Both the position numbers and the translations under genes were made by a program. A stretch of 64,000 bases of DNA, from contig JALGAS010000001.1 of assembly GCA_023078685.1 (NCBI GenBank), positions 1,922,001-1,986,000 on the forward strand, read 5' to 3'. Below are positions 56,803 through 64,000 of the stretch, piece by piece. The stretch is from Neopestalotiopsis rosae (Eukaryota; Ascomycota; Sordariomycetes; Amphisphaeriales; Sporocadaceae). The stretch's first letter is position 1. Each line of letters begins with the position of its first letter. Under the pieces are notes generated by a model, which was given only the letters and a program-made list of their open reading frames with translations, searched no databases and was not told where the DNA came from.

Positions 56803-56825
56803 GGATGTCAGTATGACTGACATCC
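56803..56825. repeat. 23-bp palindrome, copy B
   Basis: GGATGTCAGT-ATG-ACTGACATCC, arms perfect, then ACATTCGGCATAGCT as in copy A; left flank GGGCCCAATC. Confidence 0.85.
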
Positions 56826-57614
56826 ACATTCGGCATAGCTCCGACAGTGTAAAGAAAAGGTCTTCCGGAGGCGACATTGCCTGCCACCTAGCAAATCAGA
56901 GGCTCTTATGACGCCTGTCCTGCCTCTAGGCTCTTAGGAATCTAAAGGCGGGCTTTCTTAGGCCTTGGATGGAAGTTGAATTGCTTCTCGCCTAGAATTG
57001 CTGCACCGGGCATCACATTTGGTTTGCATCAGCTCAGCTCTACCAAACAGCAAGCCATCATCTGGACGTGTTTTGGATGAATTCAAAGCATTACATACAC
57101 TTCTACTGCTACGAATAAATTCGAGACCACACTTTCATTCGTCTAAAACTGTCGTATCCCGGGGAAACGGCCTAGTGTGCGACTCATTATCTCGAACAGG
57201 CAAGCCACCTTTGTTGCTTGCATCATTTCTATGTTCTCTGATTTAGACCATCAGGAGCGAATCAGACGCCGCCTGGGCTTTCTATATCGCTTGAATACGA
57301 CCTTGAGTGTCTTTTCATTACAAGTTGAACGCAACAACCTTTATCATTGATTGAAACTGCATCTAAATCGACCTCGCAAGCCTCTGCCGTGGCGGGCTGC
57401 AGCCGATTCCAACATCGTGTCATATCGCCGAGAATCGTCCTCTCTTCAGTGGCTGCGCCGCATGCGTGCGCTGGGATATATGATACGCGTCACAGCAACG
57501 ATGCATGTTGCTGTGGCCACTGATTCAGTGCACTGGGGCTGACCAGGATCTCCGACCAGTTGGCGGACAAAAAATGTCGCATGAGTTGAACGTTCCCAAA
57601 GCTATACCGAATGC
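56826..57614. other. No supported gene
   Basis: Between palindromes B and C. Motif-free frames only. Confidence 0.35.
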
Positions 57615-57637
57615 GGATGTCAGTCAGACTGACATCC
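57615..57637. repeat. 23-bp palindrome, copy C (inverted)
   Basis: GGATGTCAGT-CAG-ACTGACATCC. Its flanks, read on the minus strand (TCTGGCCAAATTT.. and GCATTCGGTATAGCTTTG), are nearly identical to copy A. Confidence 0.85.
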
Positions 57638-58490
57638 AAATTTGGCCAGAATAATGTTTGTGAAGTGCATCTGTCTCCACCACCCTTGCCCATGAGCCCA
57701 GCTTGGACTGGCTTGGCAGATTGGGGGCGCGACCAGAGCGCCGCCAGGATTTGAGCAAACATTCCTGACGAAGGGACAGTACTGCTATGTACAATAAGTC
57801 TAATTCTCAAACAGCAGCAATGTTGGGTTGCTTCGGTACACGAACCATGACTTTCTCGCAAGCATTCTTTTGAAATCTACACAAAAGGGTTTCGAATATA
57901 GCGGATTTCAAGTAAAACCGTGAAGGTGATGCTATTGACCTATCTTTCATGTTATTAGATACTGTACAGAATTGAGTACTCTGAAGCAGTCGTAACATGG
58001 AACCTCTATACGCCATCGGTAGTGTTTTGCAATTGTTTCTGTACGTTTTCTGGCCATCCTGAACTGATAAGCTGCGGTGGTCAAGTTGCCGTCTCTGCAC
58101 ATCTGAAATAGAAGATCTACCAGCTCGTGCTAAACGCCTTGAGTTGCTATGGAATCAGCGATGAATCGATTGACTATCACTACCTGCTGCTCGCACACCT
58201 GAGAGCCAAAGCCTCATACAAGCAGGGATGCCTCGGGGATTTCCTTTGTCGCCGGGATCTAGTTGCACAATTTTGGCTGCAGCATTGTCGAGAGATCCCT
58301 CTACACTGTCGTGCGAAAGAGCCACGATTACATGCTGCAAACGCACGGCGATGTAGACCAGCCTAATGGATGGATTGTCGTTTCCATTCCAATTAATGAG
58401 ATCATTATAGCACTAGTTTTCCAGATGTATCAGGGTAATCATGTGATGTAATCTCTTTCATTCTCCATTTATTGAGGGATACAGAAAAGA
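57638..58490. other. No supported gene
   Basis: Only short motif-free frames on both strands. Confidence 0.35.
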
Positions 58491-58922
58491 CTAGCTTGTT
58501 GTATTATCCATGAGTTGTGGCTTTGAAGCCAAGCCTGTCAAGATCTTGCGTTTCGCGGCTTTAGTCATGATGGTGCCCTTCGTGATATCGTGTAGGATCA
58601 TAAGTCGTAGATGTTTCTTCAAAGACATCATTATTTTCGTGTTCAAGGCAGAACAAGTTCCGCGTCGTTCATCGTATCCGAGTATCTTCCGTACATTATT
58701 CTGCATTTCGTCATTTGCCTCTTCGCGCAATCTCACTTCCAACCGAGTTACAGTGTCATGATCTGTCGTTCTCTCAGTTTTTCGGGTGTTTTCGATCGTC
58801 TCGAGCGATTTCGTATTCGACTGGAGCTGTCTGAAGATAGTAACATTCATCGGAGTGGTGTTTTGGCCGGTGCCATCACATTTTGCCTGCCTAGCTCGTA
58901 TCATTACGTTCTCTATCATCAT
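58491..58922 (-). CDS. Hypothetical charged protein, 143 aa
   Basis: Open minus-strand frame with ATG at 58922. Highly charged (TRLEVRLREEANDEMQNNVR, then KILGYDERR), with predicted helices; no recognised domain. The opposite strand is also partly open, so it may be chance. Confidence 0.3.
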   Translation of the reverse strand: MMIENVMIRARQAKCDGTGQNTTPMNVTIFRQLQSNTKSLETIENTRKTERTTDHDTVTRLEVRLREEANDEMQNNVRKILGYDERRGTCSALNTKIMMSLKKHLRLMILHDITKGTIMTKAAKRKILTGLASKPQLMDNTTS

Positions 58923-59315
58923 GCAAGTTATGCTCAGAGAAAGTAATAAGGGCAGAACTACGAAGTATTAGTTGATTTCGAAAGAACGGATTATGGGCAA
59001 ATACTCGTATAGAAGGCTGTTGGCTTCAGTTTGTGTTATTGAAGATGCTAAGTCGCGAAGACAGTCTTTCGACCCTATACATGAACGAAACAAGAATGTA
59101 CTTAAGTGGGATAAAGATTGGGACGGGCAAGACATGTAATGTCGTCAATTCTAGAGTAGGGAAGTGAGCTAGGCTTTCTAGTTGCCACGCACACGTATTA
59201 TTATTGACGTGTCTTAGAGACATCGAGCATGTTCGACTATAATGTGCTTATCAGCATGCAAGTAAAGGAGTGGATCGAGCACAACTCAAACCTTTGAGTA
59301 CATTTAGCCCAATTA
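58923..59315. other. No supported gene
   Basis: Nothing I can name. Confidence 0.35.
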
Positions 59316-59338
59316 GGATGTCAGTCTACCTGACATAC
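59316..59338. repeat. 23-bp palindrome, copy D (degenerate)
   Basis: GGATGTCAGT-CTACC-TGACATACC: the right arm has one inserted A. The flank AATTCGGCATAGCTTCGAGG keeps the family context. Confidence 0.7.
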
Positions 59339-59876
59339 CAATTCGGCATAGCTTCGAGGAAGGTCTAGCGATGTGGTCCCTCTAGTTGTGATCCCAGTCG
59401 AATCCATCATGTCTGATGCATAAGATAATCCTAATGTCTATTTACAATTCAATGATCTGCGGGAAGATACCAGCGATATCGCATCGCTAGGGCTAACGGA
59501 CTTACTCGTGCCTCAAAATACCTGATAGGGTGATCATGGACCACGAAGTAGTTAACCTTGATAACAGTTAATGACTGGATCCGAATTAGCTACCGGCAGT
59601 CCTGTGGCAATATTCCCGGGTTTGGTTTTACGGAACCATGTGTACATCCCATGAATGTTCACATCTGGACTATGTGCGATTACATCTTGAAGTCACAGCA
59701 ACGATGGACTGCTGTGACTATTGAAGTATAGGAATAACAATTTGGCATACAAATTTAAAGAACCCAGCCACTATCTTATGCACCAGCTGCTGGACGGGCC
59801 CGATCAGGGGTTCCGAGTGACCGGCGGAAGGACAATACGCATTTGTTAAACCCTCCTTACAGGCTATTCCGGATCA
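59339..59876. other. No supported gene
   Basis: Between palindromes D and E; nothing I can name. Confidence 0.35.
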
Positions 59877-59899
59877 GGATGTCAGTCACACTGACATCC
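59877..59899. repeat. 23-bp palindrome, copy E (inverted)
   Basis: GGATGTCAGT-CAC-ACTGACATCC with perfect arms. Read on the minus strand the right flank (TGATCCGGAATAGCCTG) is a diverged form of GCATTCGGCATAGCTTTG. Confidence 0.8.
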
Positions 59900-60135
59900 G
59901 AATTAAGCCAAGACAAGGATTGCGTCTCTTCGGGCTGTTGACTCAGTATCACATTGTACGAGCGCCGCCGCGCCTGAGCATCCTTGTAAGCGAGAGCCAT
60001 GAATGACCGCCTTCAGCTCTAGACCCGGATGGCTCGCTACTCGTCATCACCCGACAAAGATCCTAGCAATCGGGAATTGTTTGGACAAGAGCTCGCGTTG
60101 AACAAATATCATAAGCTACGTGTACCCATTCTCCC

Positions 60136-60897
60136 ATGTGTCATTACGAACCACGCGGTTTCAGTTCACGACTCCTCCACATTGCTCTAAGCATGCCCGT
60201 CAGTGGTGTCCTTCCGCCCAATCCCCGCCAACATCAATTCCAACCTCATAAACATAAGACTTTGGCGCTTAGCGACGCACATTCTCAGCCGCGCGATGAC
60301 TTTGTGACTGCCTTCCGGCGAATCGCCTACTATACAGTAGTGCTCTACAGACTCCTTCGTTGGTGTTGGCCCGGCAGAGACCAGAAGCCCACTAGAGTCG
60401 TATTGGCCGGTCCAGAGGGCTGTGGAAAGTCCAGTCTCATTCAGAGGTACCATCGCGAAGAATACTCCGACGTATGTTGAACCTCGGTCGTGTCATAATG
60501 GAGCTAAGCATAATTCCAGTCTCCCTTAACTATACTCGACTCCACCAGAATTGAGGTCGGACCATGCAAGATCGAAGTTGACGACACGGGCGATTGGAAC
60601 ACATACGCACAGATAGTCGATGACTGCTTTAAGGTTGCAGATGTATGCATTATAACGTACCGCGACGACGACTCATTTGCATCAATCAGGACCTGGAGTC
60701 CACCACGTCTCGATCGGAACGTACCAATAGTCTTGGTTGCGCCCAAAAAGGTGGGAACAAAGTCAGTGGGGAGAACAGAAGCTTTCAAACTTGCGGAGGA
60801 ACGTGGTTGGTTGTTTTGGCCTGAGGAATTGTTTGGCAACCCTTTCCGGGCTGCACTTTTATGGCATGCGATGTTCACCCACACAGACTCAAGCTAA
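60136..60897 (+). CDS. Degenerate Ras-like small GTPase, 237 aa
   Basis: Exons 60136-60471 and 60520-60897, with a 48-nt phase-0 intron (GTATGT..CCAG) right after the P-loop helix. ATG at 60136; 60193 (MPVSGVLPPN) is an equally good start. G1 is VVLAGPEGCGKSSLIQRYHR, with the EEYSD before the intron in the Ras switch I place. G3 is VDDTGDWNTYAQI, lacking the Ala-Gly-Gln of DTAGQE. G4 is IVLVAPKKVGTKS in place of NKxD, so guanine specificity may be lost. Sequence after G4 (EAFKLAEERGWLFWPEELFG) matches the Ras alpha-4/beta-6 region. No C-terminal CaaX box. A pseudo-GTPase or altered-nucleotide P-loop protein is likely. Confidence 0.7.
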
Positions 60898-61913
60898 TCG
60901 CAGAGCTACTTTTTCGCGATACGGCCGAATGATATACTGCTACATGAGGATATTTGTGTAACGCATCGGAGGGCCCATCATTAGAAAAAGAGCACTAGAC
61001 GAGCGGGTTGCATAAGCAAAGCCGCTTGGGGAAGCCATCTGCACCAACTCGTGCTTCTGGCCATGCAATATGGATACCGGTGGCACGTGAACGTGTCTTT
61101 CCGGTATACCAGAATGATGATGGAATGCTTTCATTCGCGTGACATGTTTCAACAATGCTTTCGTAGATACCAATATTTGTCCGAGGGGCTGCTTTTGATC
61201 AACCGTTTGGTGGGTCGATGTCCCCAAGAGTTCTTGTTGTCAGGGTAGTGAATTGATAGGCAAACACCCGCAGAACGAAGATATGATGTCCACTGGCTTG
61301 GGCCACATGAAAGCTAACAACACCGGCAATCGATTTCGCAAGTGTCAACTTTTTGAACACAACACTGCCAGGTCACGGTTTCCTATTAGGACGATCAGTG
61401 GTGTTTTGCGCTACGTTAAGGATCTTGCCATGCTCGAGTTTTGTATTTTGGTGCTAGTTCTAGTTAATGCTGCTTTCATCGTTGGCAGAAACGGTATCAT
61501 TTCGTGACTTCTAGACGCTGGTACTGGGCGGAAACGAAGTCAAATGCCGGGGTTGAATGCTTTTAAGGATATAAGAACACCGCAATGCTATTGTCAGACG
61601 GTTGTTTAAGAACTCGGCAGAGGATAAGTAAAGCGGGAAAGCTTCGATGCTCATAGAGATCTCTGAAGAGCAGCCGCACCTTCGTGGAAGAATTCCATTG
61701 GCTGAAGCAACCACTGCATTGAGTTTGAATCGCTGCTGACTGGCTTGCAAGGTAATCTGTGGTATCTGTGACAATGTGGCTGCCGCAGGTTATACACAGT
61801 GATTGAGAGAATTTGCACATCAGGCTCATCAAAATGATATTAGAAACTGCTCACTGCTGATCAGGTCCTGAATACGTGACTAGACTCCTTTCTATCCACG
61901 CTAGGTGTTGAAA
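60898..61913. other. No supported gene
   Basis: Small frames at 61051 and 61253 (+) and 61511 (-) have no motif. Nothing else seen. Confidence 0.35.
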
Positions 61914-63347
61914 TCAATTGCACACTTCGTAATTTTGCACCATCACTATTTCCTGTCCAGTAAAGTCCATCTCAGAGAGATCGATCTCCTTTGTAACTCG
62001 AAGTGAACACGGCTTCATGGTATCCTGAAGGAATTCAGGCAAGCCCACCAAATCACCAATGCCGTGAGCTCCGTGGAGACCACGCGGAACGAGAACCAAT
62101 TTAAAAGGTCGGTGAGTGTCGATATATGCTTGAGCGAGTCGAAGCGCATGCTTGAAACTAACAGATTCATCCTCTATGGAATGAAAAATGTATGCGGGAC
62201 AGGTCTTTTGGTTTACATGTGTAGCAGCCGAGAACTTGGAAATTTGCTCTTTGGAGGGCTGTAGTCCTAGAAGATTCTCTCGAGATTCCTTGTGTGCGAT
62301 GTCGTCTTCTTGGGACGTAACTGCATATGCCAGAACAATGAAATCCGCAAGAGAATTCAGTATGGATGCCATTAGGCCGCCGGCAGAAAATCCGCAGAGG
62401 CCTAAGCATGATCCTGGATGCCTCCTGCATATGGTCTGAATTGCTTCCATGACATCGCTGAAAGGACTGTCGAGCAATGGTCCAGGTTGGTCCTGAATGC
62501 AAGCATACCGAGAAAGGATATACGCATGGAATCCAAACTTATTAGCCAATCTTGCAGGCTCATAGCTGTCTTTGGTGGATCCTGTCTCTTTGTCTCCCCT
62601 GAACGCACCACCACGGAAGAAAAGGATAAAGACATTAGACTCGGAAGCTGCTTTGTAGAGTTGAAGGCGCTCTGATTCAAGGCCAAGTGAGCAGGCGAGA
62701 TCGTTGTGTCTTTGCCGGATCAAATCATCGGATATATCGCTATCCTTGCACGCTTCACTATTTCGTAGCAAAGGTGCAACCGTTTCAAGGCTGACAAAAT
62801 CATTGACGGGTGAACATCCAAGTTCCAAGAGCCCAATCAGAGCTTCTTTGGTCATGTGACGATCTGCTTCCAGCACTGGTGCTCGACTTTTGGAAAGGGG
62901 GTTGCCAGCTGGTCCTCCAGCATATACCAGCACGCGCCGTAAAACATCAAGCTGCAGAAGGCTTAAAGTCTTGATTTTAGGATTCGACAAGCTATTGTAT
63001 AAAGTACCGGACAACCATTCATTCGTGAGCTTTCGCAGACGTTCTGCGTCAGGGTTGATGGCGAGTCCAAGCTGTATCAGGCATTGCAGGAATTGGGTTC
63101 GAGTTGTGTGACCCAGTCCCTTCAATTCTCAGATAAGTCACATCAAGACGAAAAGATAATATTTAGTGCTTACCTGGAGATCTCTAGCTAATTTTGTCGA
63201 GCGCGTGGTGGCTAGTAAGACCGCAGCTTCATCCTCAGTTCTGCCCGAAATTTGGGATGCCATCACGACTTTAGTGCTCAAAACACTTTGAGACGACGGT
63301 TTATTGGAGTTAAACTGATGGTATTTATCCCACACCTTGTACTCCAT
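61914..63347 (-). CDS. Alpha/beta-hydrolase-like protein, about 459 aa
   Basis: Exons 63347-63174 and 63119-61914, minus strand; 54-nt phase-0 intron (GTAAGC..GAAG) joins RSTKLARDLQ to GLGHTTRTQ. An ATG at 63365 would add six residues. The C-terminal half is an alpha/beta hydrolase: VFILFFRGGAFRGDK (HGGG-like oxyanion strand with Arg for His), SCLGLCGFSAGGLMASIL (GxSxG nucleophile elbow), FHSIEDESVSFKHAL (Asp region) and VPRGLHGAHGIGD (His). The N-terminal 160 residues are helical and unrecognised. Esterase or lipase-like activity is family knowledge only; substrate unknown. No signal peptide is evident. Confidence 0.78.
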
Positions 63348-63894
63348 GATTTTGTTTGAATGCACTGACGGGATTTAAGTCCCCAATAAGGTGGCCAGAT
63401 GTGTCAATATCCTTTTCAAGATATTTCAGGGATTTTTCGCTTTTTTTTTTTTTTCTTATTTAAATTTCCTAACGTGAACAGAAGAGAAACAATAGCGTGG
63501 CTCATTAAACGAAACGACTGAGATGATCCACTACACGACTACTCATATCCTGCCAGCTAACTGGCACATCCAGAGCATTATCAAATCAGCTCCCGCATGA
63601 GTGAAAAGTAGGGGTTGATTTTTTTTTTTCCGATTCCGGCAAGCAGGCTGGAAAGCGACAGACTGTACATATGAAATTCTCATGGTTTCCATTGAGATAC
63701 ATATCTGTGCGACACGCACTTGGCGACTGGCTTGGCGCATTTCGGTACATTCACCATGCAGGAGTCGGAAAAAGAACAACAGACTGTCACTCCAATGTTG
63801 TCCCTTTTTAAATCTCCGTATTTTCAATCTATGTCAGGATCCCACGTCTGGCATGTATGCTGACGTGCTGGCGCATACGATCATGCAGCCACCA
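63348..63894. other. No supported gene
   Basis: Upstream of the hydrolase gene. T-runs of 14 near 63441 and 11 near 63619. Confidence 0.35.
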
Positions 63895-64000
63895 GTGCAA
63901 CTGCAGCAGCACTACGCTTGAGGTTCTTCCCGATTTCCTTCTCTGACCACCCTCTCATTTTCAGTTTCTTGAGCAGACGTTGGTCTGTTTGAAGCCAGGC
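63895..64000 (-). pseudogene. Second copy of the Myb-like motif (right edge)
   Basis: On the minus strand the last 106 bases encode AWLQTDQRLLKKLKMRGW then SEKEIGKNLKRSAAAVA. They match 5818-5924 at about 95% of bases. After AVA the frame runs LVAA and stops at TGA, whereas the 5.8 kb copy continues QQWRRQ; about five bases (CAGCA) seem to be missing, after which WWLHDRMRQ would follow. The upstream part of the gene lies outside the window, so whether ZZ fingers precede it is unknown. Confidence 0.75.

Noticed and set aside
1..64000. tRNA, rRNA, bacterial promoters or terminators
   Set aside because: Looked for T-loop (GGTTCRANTCC) strings and cloverleaf-like arms by eye and found none; the genome is eukaryotic, so operon features do not apply.

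Overview
This window looks like nuclear DNA of a filamentous ascomycete, most probably a dothideomycete. Reading frames are broken by introns of about 40-75 nt (most 48-55 nt) with GT..AG ends and often ACTAAC/ACTAAT-like branch sites. The protein families are typical of such fungi: BTB/POZ, HET, DUF4470-MYND, MYND, FTA2-like, DUF7587-like, fungal RING and C2H2 proteins. There are no operons and no bacterial features. I saw no tRNA or rRNA genes. All identifications come from reading motifs by eye; no database search was possible.

Layout. 0-8 kb: a protein-kinase fragment at the left edge, a RING-like gene, a 17-bp satellite with a fold-back repeat, a ZZ-finger gene whose Myb-like C-terminus lies beyond an in-frame TGA, and a MADS-like gene with two in-frame TAA codons. 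8-21 kb: a C2H2 gene, a DUF7587-like gene, a BTB gene, a frameshifted 3'-5' exonuclease, and gene shrapnel (a copy of the 5' end of the NFX1-type gene, a piece of the DUF4470-MYND gene, a piece of cap-binding protein NCBP1, copies of a hydrophobic module) plus one solo LTR with a target-site duplication. 21-32 kb: a G-domain gene, a HET-domain relic, a gene-poor stretch, a five-finger C2H2 gene and a three-exon MYND gene. 32-44 kb is the healthy core: a 1220-aa DUF4470-MYND protein and a 1964-aa NFX1/ZNFX1-type helicase (CCCH finger, SF1 helicase, NF-X1 fingers, RZ finger). 44-64 kb: a second satellite locus, a Rad9/Crb2-like BRCT gene, an intact FTA2-like gene with two decayed relatives, a family of 23-bp palindromes, a degenerate small GTPase, an alpha/beta hydrolase, and a second copy of the Myb-like motif at the right edge.

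How it fits together. Long intact genes are islands in a sea of truncated duplicates, several derived from genes in this same window. That is the look of an accessory, possibly subtelomeric, region shaped by repeated segmental copying and decay. The NFX1-type helicase belongs to a family tied to RNAi and heterochromatin (fission yeast Hrr1, animal ZNFX1). Its position amid repeats is suggestive, but a functional link is only inference.
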